A stretch of 56,304 nt of DNA from Oscillospiraceae bacterium. GTDB lineage: Bacteria > Bacillota > Clostridia > Oscillospirales > Ruminococcaceae. Positions 17,211 to 25,050 of this stretch are shown one piece after another (the stretch's first letter is position 1; every line of letters starts with the position of its first letter). A model generated the notes under the pieces. The model worked only from the letters and a program-made list of their open reading frames with translations. It was not told the origin of the DNA and made no database searches. The stretch lies in NCBI GenBank assembly GCA_022508895.1, contig JAFLUH010000006.1, forward strand, positions 1 through 56,304. Direction: 5' to 3'. A program made the position numbers and the translations under genes.

Positions 17211-18215
17211 TTATCTTATAGTATCGTTTTCTCGTTCAGCTTGACGATCTCCCGCTGTTGTAATAGCCTTATCTGCCCATTCATCAGCTTGTTGCATTTC
17301 TTCAACAAATTTTTTGTTAGCAAAATCTTCATAAGACAACTCAATCGTGCCGCTTTCTTTAATGCTATTAATAGCATTTTCAAGGGTTTCATTTGCGATT
17401 TTTTCATTGTCCCAAACAGTCAATGCATTTTTATCAACATTTATTTCTGCACAAAACATTGGTTTTTCATGCTGTTCAAGATCTGCAAATTCAACTTCGG
17501 AAATGCGTATACAATTTTCGGTGAAACTTGGAAGATAACTCTCGCATTCTACATAACGGTTCATCAGTGTGTTAATGTCCGATGTAGTGTTATCACGATA
17601 GTTCATTATTTCACCATAAATTTCAACAGTAAACAAGCAATAATTTTCTTTTTCGGTCATTTCTTTTTCCGCTCCTTCCAATTTTTTTTCATCAGGGTAC
17701 TTGACACTTGCCAAAGAATATGTTATACTATTGTCATAGCAGATAACTGTATTTAACTTGGAATATTGGATTCCTATGTCTCTATACAGTTGTTCTGCTT
17801 TTTCTGTATTGACAGCAAGTATTCTTGATTGATTAACAGTAAGAAAATTGCTTAAATTTTTCTTGCCGTAAATTGAAGTAAGGTTATTTACTTTTCCGTT
17901 TTGCCTGTTCATTGAAACAGTCAGTAAAATGTAATCATTTTTTGTATCTTTAAGATTTGTTAATAACACAACAGAATTAGGATTTGATTTGCTTCCCTGC
18001 AAAACCATTATAGGATTTCGCATTTCTTCTGAAATACTATTCAGTGTATCAATGGATATATTATGTCCTGATGTGTGCCCTTTCACTTTTTCAGAATATT
18101 CAGATAAAGCATTTTTTAAATCTGTTTGTTTAATAACAATATCTTTTGCAAATGACTTAAATACTTTTAAAATATTTGGTGTACTTCCGATTTTTATGAC
18201 CTCATAGTTTGCCAT
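17211..18215 (-). CDS. Putative BECR-fold (phage-barnase/EndoU/colicin-like) nuclease protein with tagged C-terminus
   Basis: 334 residues from ATG 18215. The region from VIKIGSTPNIL through VVLLTNL-D, YILLTVSMNR and LTSIYGKKN resembles the phage/ICE nuclease-like domains of polyvalent proteins (BECR superfamily, PBECR type). I make this call on pattern only. The ATG has no ribosome site. The frame stays open with coding-like sequence (SDSEKEIINQNSKED) up to an ATA codon at 18323, which is preceded by AAAGGAG at good spacing. The true start may be that AUA, or an ATG lost by mutation. The C-terminal tag EWADKAITTAGDR (Trp at 17277-17279) is shared with three other ICE proteins. Confidence 0.6.
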   Translation of the reverse strand: MANYEVIKIGSTPNILKVFKSFAKDIVIKQTDLKNALSEYSEKVKGHTSGHNISIDTLNSISEEMRNPIMVLQGSKSNPNSVVLLTNLKDTKNDYILLTVSMNRQNGKVNNLTSIYGKKNLSNFLTVNQSRILAVNTEKAEQLYRDIGIQYSKLNTVICYDNSITYSLASVKYPDEKKLEGAEKEMTEKENYCLFTVEIYGEIMNYRDNTTSDINTLMNRYVECESYLPSFTENCIRISEVEFADLEQHEKPMFCAEINVDKNALTVWDNEKIANETLENAINSIKESGTIELSYEDFANKKFVEEMQQADEWADKAITTAGDRQAERENDTIR

Positions 18216-18342
18216 TTTATTGTTTATGTATCGTGCAAGTTGTCTTTGGAATAAATAATCTTCTTTGCTGTTTTGATTTATTATTTCTTTTTCAGAATCC
18301 GAAAGCTCAACATCTTTAACTATATCTAATCACTCCTTTCTA

Positions 18343-18357
18343 TTCCCCACTGGGGAA
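18343..18357. repeat. Palindromic repeat copy 6 (TTCCCCACTGGGGAA)
   Basis: Exact 15-bp copy between the stop at 18362 and the AAAGGAG site of the downstream nuclease-like gene. The degenerate AATCCCATATTGGGAA at 16521-16536 occupies the equivalent place one gene further on. Confidence 0.85.
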
Positions 18358-18361
18358 TTTT

Positions 18362-18673
18362 TTATATTACATAGCACTTACCGTCAAAGGTATATATTTC
18401 AGAAATATCGCACCCGCTTTTCTCATAATCATTTGCAATTGCGTCAATTGCAGACTGAATTTTATCAATGCTTTGTGCCAGAGCTTCATAGCAAATATTA
18501 TCAATAGCATAGTCCGCTGCTGTATCATACTTAGCCTTTTCTTCGGCGGAAAGAAATTGAAGCCCCTTGTCCCCAAAATACTTTAGCATGAAATCCTCTG
18601 TATGTTCGTCTCCATCAACTCCATAAATACAAACATCTACCTCTCGATTAAAATCCGTGATATAAATTTTCAT
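18362..18673 (-). CDS. Small acidic protein of unknown function
   Basis: 104 residues from ATG 18673, which has GGAGG upstream; the longer reading lacks a start with a site. It begins as a beta-rich stretch (KIYITDFNREVDVCIYG) followed by an acidic helical part and ends in YTFDGKCYVI. There is no recognised motif and no membrane segment. It lies one base behind the 484-residue gene and belongs to the conjugation operon. Confidence 0.65.
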   Translation of the reverse strand: MKIYITDFNREVDVCIYGVDGDEHTEDFMLKYFGDKGLQFLSAEEKAKYDTAADYAIDNICYEALAQSIDKIQSAIDAIANDYEKSGCDISEIYTFDGKCYVI

Positions 18674-18674
18674 T

Positions 18675-20129
18675 TTAATTTCCTCCACTTTCTTCTGGTT
18701 TATTTACCATGCTTATACTTGGCTTTCTTGCAGCAAATTTAGCAGCCTTTTCTGCTTCTTTTTCAGCCTTTTCTGTGTTAATTTTTTTCATATTCTCGCT
18801 TGCTGCCGCACGAATATCATTAAGGGTCTGCAAATGCTTATTATCCTGTCTTTTTTTCATAAGCAGCATATACTGTTCCTTAATCATGTTGATGGCATAC
18901 TCACGCTGATCGGGAGCAATTTCGTCCATATACTCCTGCGGTAATGTAATAATGTCTCCGCTTCGTTTGATTTTCTTTTCTCTGGAACAAAGCTGAATGA
19001 TTCCCCATATTTTGTTGAAATCGAAAAGCTGTCTGTGAAATTCAGAAGTATCAACTGCGGAAATACTTCCGTTTTTGTATATGTAAATATCCGTTTTCCC
19101 TGCGTGAGTTGCTTCAATTACCATATCATCAATTAATTGACGTGATGATCTGTATTTTCGCAAAGCCTTTTCGATCAGCTCATCGTCCTGCAAAGGCTCA
19201 TCCACATCAAGACGAAGCGAAACGGTGTAATCATCTGTTGCATTAAGTGAGCTTACGAGCTTGTTTTCTTCAAAGCTGTTTACTGCATAATCATAGTGAT
19301 TGACCTTATTTCCGCAAACTTCATGCTTTCTCGGATATGCCTTAAAGTCAAAGCACAGTTTGACATCACTTAAATATTTCTCATACTCGTTTGAATATTC
19401 CTCATCAAAAGGGAATCCGCTTTCAGCAGCATATTTTATAAAATCCCTGCCGTACAGCTTATCGTAGACTTTGAGAAAATACAATATGTGTGTATAATCA
19501 ATAGCAATAGGGGACTTATCAGATAAAATATCATAGTTGTCTGATACTGCTGCGGAAATAAATTGAGATTGTTCGATACGCATATCATCACTGTCTTTAT
19601 CATAGAATCCAAATGGTTCTCCAATGTCATTTAAAAAATCTGTAAAATCTCTGTCGCACCGTAAAAATCCGTCATCTGTAATAAAGATATGACTTGAAGA
19701 TATGATTTCCAGCACCTCATTAAAATTCACCGCGGTCAGATCATCATACTTTTTTGAGTTTGCACATAGCAACAGAATTTTTTGAAGTTGTTCATATGGA
19801 AGAACGTCCGATTCATCAGCTCCCTCATTTTTTCGCACTTCATCTTCAAGTGCGATTATATCCGATAGAAAATCTGAATCATTATGCAGAATAAGACTTC
19901 TAATAATTTTCTCATTCAAAACGCCAACACCATACAGAAATATCAATCTGTCATTCTGCTCAGAATAAGGTTTACGCATGATTTTCTTTTTCAGATCATC
20001 GTCAAGCCTTTGCTTGCAGCTTAGTTCGCTTGGCAAACGTGCATTAAATACATCTACCATAACTGCATATCTGAAAAACATGGTCTGCATATCAGCGTCC
20101 TCCGGAATATAATCCCGATATATTCCCAT
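18675..20129 (-). CDS. Conserved ICE protein of unknown function
   Basis: 484 residues, ATG behind GGGGGAG, three bases after the topoisomerase stop. The protein is soluble and acidic, with a basic coiled C-terminus (EKAEKEAEKAAKFAARK). A central segment has alternating strands (TVSLRLDVDEPL, DIYIYKNGSI). No catalytic motif is recognised. Its place directly behind topoisomerase III suggests a role in processing of transferred DNA, but this is context only. Confidence 0.7.
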   Translation of the reverse strand: MGIYRDYIPEDADMQTMFFRYAVMVDVFNARLPSELSCKQRLDDDLKKKIMRKPYSEQNDRLIFLYGVGVLNEKIIRSLILHNDSDFLSDIIALEDEVRKNEGADESDVLPYEQLQKILLLCANSKKYDDLTAVNFNEVLEIISSSHIFITDDGFLRCDRDFTDFLNDIGEPFGFYDKDSDDMRIEQSQFISAAVSDNYDILSDKSPIAIDYTHILYFLKVYDKLYGRDFIKYAAESGFPFDEEYSNEYEKYLSDVKLCFDFKAYPRKHEVCGNKVNHYDYAVNSFEENKLVSSLNATDDYTVSLRLDVDEPLQDDELIEKALRKYRSSRQLIDDMVIEATHAGKTDIYIYKNGSISAVDTSEFHRQLFDFNKIWGIIQLCSREKKIKRSGDIITLPQEYMDEIAPDQREYAINMIKEQYMLLMKKRQDNKHLQTLNDIRAAASENMKKINTEKAEKEAEKAAKFAARKPSISMVNKPEESGGN

Positions 20130-20132
20130 GAA

Positions 20133-22487
20133 TTACTCCCCCTTTTTCAAGTTGATATACTTTCCTGTATCAACCAGCCTGTAAACGGCTTTTTCTGTAC
20201 CATTCAAGGTTTTCTTAGATATTGTAGCCTTGCCTTTGGAGAGCAGTTCCGCCGCTGCCTTTGCGGTTACAGTTACGCCGTTAAACTTATCCTCTTTCCA
20301 TAAGGTAAAGCCACAGCCGTCCTTGCCGCTTTCACAATAATAGTTACTTTTGCCCTCAAAAATATGCTTTCCGCACCGAGGGCATTTACCAATTGGCATT
20401 TTCTCTGCCTTAATACGCTTGAAATTTACATACGCACCTGTGTCGTCAAGTTGATAATCGGCTGTATAGGTTTCACCGTCCCTGTTCTTAGTTTTAAGAG
20501 ATATTGTCTTGCCGTCAAGTAGCTTTTTCATCGCTTCGGCTGTTATTTTAGTAAAATAGAATTTATTTTCTTTCCAAACTACAAAACCACAGCCGTCCTT
20601 GCCTGATTCACAGTAGAAATTTGTTTTACCCTCAAATATCTGTTTGCCGCAACGTGGACAAATTCCAATAGCTTCACGCTTTGGAGCTTTTGAATTTTCA
20701 TGGTACAAGGGTGTTCTATCCCTGTTATGTTCATATGCAATTGTTGTTTTAACGAACGCCTTTACATCTTCCGTTAAATGATCGGGAGATATTCCCTTTT
20801 TCTGAATATTATCAAAGACCTGTTCCCATTCTGCGGTACGTTCAACAGATTTTACATTATCGGGGAGGGATTCTATAAACTTACGTCCAAATTCCGTTGA
20901 AATAAGCTGTTTTCCTTTCCGCTCCACATATTCAGCTTCTACAAGTTGCTTTATGATCTCGGCTCTTGTTGCGGACGTTCCTATACCTCTTTCGCTTACA
21001 GCAGATTTCAGTTCTTTATCTTCTATCCTGTTATCAATATTTCGCATAACCGACAAAAGTGTTTTGTCGGTATAGTGTTTTTTAGGCTTGCTCGTAATGG
21101 ATTTAATTGAAATGGTTTCGGCTGTGAAGCTGCTGCCCTCTGTATATTCTGGAATATCCACCGCTTCTTCGGGATCGTCCTCATATTTAGGACGGTATGC
21201 TCTCCACCCAGCTTTGGTAGTCCTCTTAAATGTCAGCTTGTATGTAACATCTTCGCACCAGAATTCATATATATATTCCATGTAGATGTGAGGTTTATCA
21301 AGCGCCATAAAAAGTCGGTTTGTTACCAAATCATAAAGTTTCTGTTCGTTTTCTGAAAGAGAAATGTTTTCAGGAGACTGCGGCGTAATAACAATAGCGT
21401 GGTGATCGTCTATTTTGGAGTTATCAATTACACGTTTATCAAAAATCAATCCCTGCGTTAAAAGATTTTTTGCTCGTTCAGAATTCCCCAGTGGGGAATC
21501 GGCAATAGTTTTAATGATATTTTCGATAATTGGCTGCATATCATCAGAAATATACTCGCTGTCAGTACGAGGATAAGTCAGCAGCTTCTTTTCATACAAA
21601 GTTTGAGCTAATACTAATGTTTCATCTGCGGAAAATCCGTACAAATCGTTAGCGTCCATTTGCAATGTAGTAAGACTATATAAAAGGGGACGATTTTCAG
21701 ACTTTTCTATTTTTTCGACAGAGATAACATTGACAAGCTTACCTTTACTTTCGGATATTTTTTCTTCAGCTTTTTCTTCACTTTCATAGCTTTCTGTGCT
21801 TTCAGCTCCATTTGGCAACAGCAAGTTATAGTGTGTAGATGGAACAAAGCTTTCTATTTCTTTATCACGCTCGACAATAATATTTAAAACAGGCGTTTTT
21901 ACACGTCCGATCTTGTGGCTGTAATTATCCATTATCCCATAAAGCCGAGATAAGTTCATACCGATAATCCAGTCAAGTTTCTCCCGGGTAAAAGCAGCCG
22001 CATACATATTATCATAATCTGATATTGGCTTTAGGTTTTTCATTCCCTCTCTTATTGCTTCGTCCGTAACACTGTTTATCCACAGCCTTTTTACGGGCTT
22101 TGTGCAGTTATTGGCATTGTAAATATGCCTGAATATTAATTCACCCTCACGCCCTGCGTCCGTTGCACAGATTATTTCGTTTACATCAGGGCTGTTTATC
22201 AGTTCAGAAATAAGGCTGCGTATGCTGTCCTTTGACTTATCAGTAGGGACAACCTTGAAGCTGTCAGGAAAAATTGGCAAGGTATCAAGTGACCATTCCT
22301 TAAATCCATAATCTTCAGGCATACCTATTCCATAAAGATGTCCTACAGCATTTACAACGTAATATTCATCATTGGCGTAGCAAAAACTTTTGCTGCCGCT
22401 TCCGTAAACTTTTTCCCTTGCTCCTATACTATGAGCTATATTTTGTGCAACGCTTGGTTTCTCTGCGATTATAAGTTTGTGAGACAT
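20133..22487 (-). CDS. topB: DNA topoisomerase III (type IA) of the conjugation module
   Basis: 784 residues; ATG behind AGGAGG. The N-terminal Toprim domain reads LIIAEKPSVAQNIA and later DAGREGELIF. The active-site Tyr lies in LLTYPRTDS near residue 303, and GIGTSATRAEII matches the type IA core. Two near-identical zinc ribbons follow at about 610-640 and 695-725 (CPRCGK-IFEGK-YCESGKDGCGF), each with a short tail domain. Type IA enzymes of this kind relax or decatenate transferred strands. A palindromic repeat (21484) is read in frame as SPLGN between the core motifs. Confidence 0.95.
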   Translation of the reverse strand: MSHKLIIAEKPSVAQNIAHSIGAREKVYGSGSKSFCYANDEYYVVNAVGHLYGIGMPEDYGFKEWSLDTLPIFPDSFKVVPTDKSKDSIRSLISELINSPDVNEIICATDAGREGELIFRHIYNANNCTKPVKRLWINSVTDEAIREGMKNLKPISDYDNMYAAAFTREKLDWIIGMNLSRLYGIMDNYSHKIGRVKTPVLNIIVERDKEIESFVPSTHYNLLLPNGAESTESYESEEKAEEKISESKGKLVNVISVEKIEKSENRPLLYSLTTLQMDANDLYGFSADETLVLAQTLYEKKLLTYPRTDSEYISDDMQPIIENIIKTIADSPLGNSERAKNLLTQGLIFDKRVIDNSKIDDHHAIVITPQSPENISLSENEQKLYDLVTNRLFMALDKPHIYMEYIYEFWCEDVTYKLTFKRTTKAGWRAYRPKYEDDPEEAVDIPEYTEGSSFTAETISIKSITSKPKKHYTDKTLLSVMRNIDNRIEDKELKSAVSERGIGTSATRAEIIKQLVEAEYVERKGKQLISTEFGRKFIESLPDNVKSVERTAEWEQVFDNIQKKGISPDHLTEDVKAFVKTTIAYEHNRDRTPLYHENSKAPKREAIGICPRCGKQIFEGKTNFYCESGKDGCGFVVWKENKFYFTKITAEAMKKLLDGKTISLKTKNRDGETYTADYQLDDTGAYVNFKRIKAEKMPIGKCPRCGKHIFEGKSNYYCESGKDGCGFTLWKEDKFNGVTVTAKAAAELLSKGKATISKKTLNGTEKAVYRLVDTGKYINLKKGE
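21484..21498. repeat. Palindromic repeat copy 7, inside topoisomerase III
   Basis: Exact copy, read in frame as SPLGN (ADSPLGNSE) about 30 residues behind the active-site tyrosine, apparently in a surface loop. Confidence 0.9.
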
Positions 22488-22489
22488 TT

Positions 22490-22828
22490 TTAGTCCTCCT
22501 TTTTATTTTTTTCAATCTTATCGTGTCTACCATTAAGGTCTTTGTCACGCTTAATCTTTACCACTACCAACGCTGCAAGACCAACTCCTAAAGCGATAAC
22601 ATTAGATACGCCTATATGAATTTCACGTTCGGGAGATTCCTTTTCCTGCTGAACCATAGCAGTTTCCTGACCATTAGAATCGTTTCCATTGTCTGCAACC
22701 CTATTCCCGCTTGTAAAATTAACGATTAAAGCGATTGCAAGAAGAATTGCAGCCAAAATCTTTCCCTTAAAAAGATGTTTATCCTTATGGCTGTTCCAGA
22801 ATTCTGTGATCTTTTCAACGATTTTCAT
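22490..22828 (-). CDS. Small two-helix membrane protein of the conjugation operon
   Basis: 112 residues; ATG behind AAGGAG. There is a hydrophobic helix at about 24-40 (ILAAILLAIALIVNF) and a second at about 78-92 (VIALGVGLAALVVVKI), with a polar loop between them and a basic tail. It lies between the CD1108-like protein and topoisomerase III. Other Tn1549-like elements have small membrane or DUF4366-type genes here, but I cannot assign the family. Probably part of the channel. Confidence 0.6.
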   Translation of the reverse strand: MKIVEKITEFWNSHKDKHLFKGKILAAILLAIALIVNFTSGNRVADNGNDSNGQETAMVQQEKESPEREIHIGVSNVIALGVGLAALVVVKIKRDKDLNGRHDKIEKNKKED

Positions 22829-22842
22829 TTCTGCGCTCCTTT

Positions 22843-25032
22843 TTAAGATTTTTTATCCTTATCATATTGCTTCTTGGTAGTTTTGTATATTTTTTCGTCC
22901 TTATCATCAAAACCACAATTTTCCCATACTTTATCAAGATCAAAATCAAGCTTGAGTTTAAGAACGATAACATAGTGACCGGGACAGTATGATTCAGCTT
23001 CTTTTGTCGTTCCTACGGGCTTGCCGTCATCATCGTAAACAGTTTTGGTGACCATTTTGCTACAGCAATTGCCGCCGCTGGGACAATCAACGCTTTCTTC
23101 CCAATTCGTAAACTCCCAGAAGCCCTGACTGCCATAAAATCCTGCAACACCGTCATCGGTCATAAAAACAATATCACTTCCCGGTGAATTCATGACTTTA
23201 GCATTATAGGTTGAAAGAGTACATAGCATTTCATCATACAAAACGCCCTTTGGAACGACAGTTCCGTCCGTTTTCTCGCTCCAGACAAAGCCTTCAAAGA
23301 TCGGACCACGTTCCACGCCGTTCTCGGATAATTCTTCTTCCGAATAGTAATAATCCTTCGGTGGCTCTGTTGGGAAGACAACAGGTGACATATAATCGGG
23401 TGACTCAGGATTCTTAAAATGATTGTTGTAATATGCATCCGGATCTGCCATAAATTCATCATAAAGAGCCTTTTTTTTCGCATAATCTGCATACTTTGTA
23501 GGGTCTACGATTCCCGAATTATTATAATCGCTTGCAGTATTTAACATCGCAAAAATCGTTGATTCATTGTAGTCGTCTATAAGCTTATCCAATACCTTAT
23601 AATAATGCTGTATTGTGTCCTTAAAAGAGCTTTCCTCTATGATTATTTCTTCGGAGATATTTCCGAACTCGTCTCTATGGATTTCTTTTTCGGAAATATA
23701 AAGGAACGGATACAGAACGAAAATAATAACGATAATTACGATAATTACAAACAAAAAAACAGTTAAAACCGAACCGCCTGCTGCCATTAACAGCGCGGAA
23801 GAAGATTTTATCGCTGAAATCGCTTTTTTCATACCCTCTAACGTATTTTTCAATACTGCTTGTGCATTTTTTAGGAAACCGTTTCCGCTTGAAGCAATTC
23901 CATGTTCCGATTTATAAAGATCGGTTTTCATTTTCCGCATTATCTGCTCTTTTTTTAGCTCCTGTGCGCGCTTTTCAACTTTTTCCTGCTTATTACGCAA
24001 AGCTTCACGCTTGGCTGCTATTTGCCTGTCGTGTCTGTCATTTATTATCTGGTTGACAACCTGTTGAGCTTGTTTTTCAACCACATACTTTGGAACAGCA
24101 GTAACAGTATTGATAGCGGCTTCTCCCACACTATCAGCAGAGGAAGCTGCCGATGATATTCTTCCAATCATTTCTACTGTATTGTGAACACCTGATCCAG
24201 CAGTATGCTTTAAAATCTCTTTTCCAACCATAACAGCAGGAATCATTGCCGCTGCTGTAGCTGCCTCTCCTATATTATCCTTGCTGTTTATGTTATCAAT
24301 CTCATGTTTTAAAGCTGATAAGTTGCCGGAAATATCGGAAGGCTTAACTGTATTAAGAATTTCCTCCTTGTGGGCGTATCTGTAGGCTTTTTTATAGAGC
24401 TTGCCAACGTCTTTCCCTGATACGCCACTCTTTTTCCGGCTGTAGAACTTTGCCTTTTCTGCATACAACTTTGCTCGTTCTGCGGCTGTTTTTCCCTGTT
24501 CAAAAACAGAATCCTTTTTAACGGAGTTGTCTATGACCTTTTCCAAATTAACAGGTTCAGGGATATGTGCAGTTTCAACAGTTTTGATAACCTCTACAGT
24601 CTGCTTGATCTTCTCCTCAACTTCTGCCGCTTTCTCAACATATCCCTTAACCTGTGTATTTTTTTTAGCTGCTTCTTTTACGGCACTATTATTTGCGGAT
24701 TGTGATGAATTTCCCACTGGGGAATTTTTGTGGGTATATGTGTTTCTCTGCTGCTGTATACCCTGCTTTTCTGAATTCTCCGCTGCTGTTTTTTCAGCGG
24801 CTGAAAATGGCGAATCATTTGAGGTATCTTTTTTGTGTCTGTTTTCCAGATATTGAACCTTTTTTACCTTGTAGTTGATATTAGTGCGGCGATTTTCCAA
24901 CGCTACTACCTTTCTTCCACCAACGCTGTTATTTGCATACATAGCAGTATGTGCAGAACTGGCTGCATTTGTAGTTGTTCTTCTGCCGTTAGAATTATTG
25001 ATTTGATTATCATTCCTGCTGAGCTTATTCAT
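22843..25032 (-). CDS. Conjugation membrane protein resembling CD1108-type proteins, without the peptidase domain
   Basis: 729 residues from ATG 25032 (the codon two before it is GTG and is too close to the GAAAGGG site). The N-terminal half is Lys/Ala-rich and largely helical. One strong membrane helix lies at about 428-450 (VFLFVIIVIIVIIFVLYPF). The outer part has a Cys cluster, CPSGGNCCS...YCPGH, as in CD1108-family conjugation proteins. In those a C40 (NlpC/P60) cell-wall peptidase usually follows; here the protein stops about 30 residues after this region and no peptidase lies downstream. A palindromic repeat is read in frame as SPVGN (24710). Confidence 0.7.
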   Translation of the reverse strand: MNKLSRNDNQINNSNGRRTTTNAASSAHTAMYANNSVGGRKVVALENRRTNINYKVKKVQYLENRHKKDTSNDSPFSAAEKTAAENSEKQGIQQQRNTYTHKNSPVGNSSQSANNSAVKEAAKKNTQVKGYVEKAAEVEEKIKQTVEVIKTVETAHIPEPVNLEKVIDNSVKKDSVFEQGKTAAERAKLYAEKAKFYSRKKSGVSGKDVGKLYKKAYRYAHKEEILNTVKPSDISGNLSALKHEIDNINSKDNIGEAATAAAMIPAVMVGKEILKHTAGSGVHNTVEMIGRISSAASSADSVGEAAINTVTAVPKYVVEKQAQQVVNQIINDRHDRQIAAKREALRNKQEKVEKRAQELKKEQIMRKMKTDLYKSEHGIASSGNGFLKNAQAVLKNTLEGMKKAISAIKSSSALLMAAGGSVLTVFLFVIIVIIVIIFVLYPFLYISEKEIHRDEFGNISEEIIIEESSFKDTIQHYYKVLDKLIDDYNESTIFAMLNTASDYNNSGIVDPTKYADYAKKKALYDEFMADPDAYYNNHFKNPESPDYMSPVVFPTEPPKDYYYSEEELSENGVERGPIFEGFVWSEKTDGTVVPKGVLYDEMLCTLSTYNAKVMNSPGSDIVFMTDDGVAGFYGSQGFWEFTNWEESVDCPSGGNCCSKMVTKTVYDDDGKPVGTTKEAESYCPGHYVIVLKLKLDFDLDKVWENCGFDDKDEKIYKTTKKQYDKDKKS
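24710..24724. repeat. Palindromic repeat copy 8, inside the CD1108-like gene
   Basis: One-base variant (TTTCCCACTGGGGAA), read in frame as SPVGN (KNSPVGNSS) in the low-complexity N-terminal region. Confidence 0.85.
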
Positions 25033-25050
25033 ACACACATAACCCTTTCG

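Noticed and set aside
17133..17756. Plus-strand frame of 207 codons
   Set aside because: It is antisense to the nucleotidase and nuclease-like genes, with no site and no known motif.
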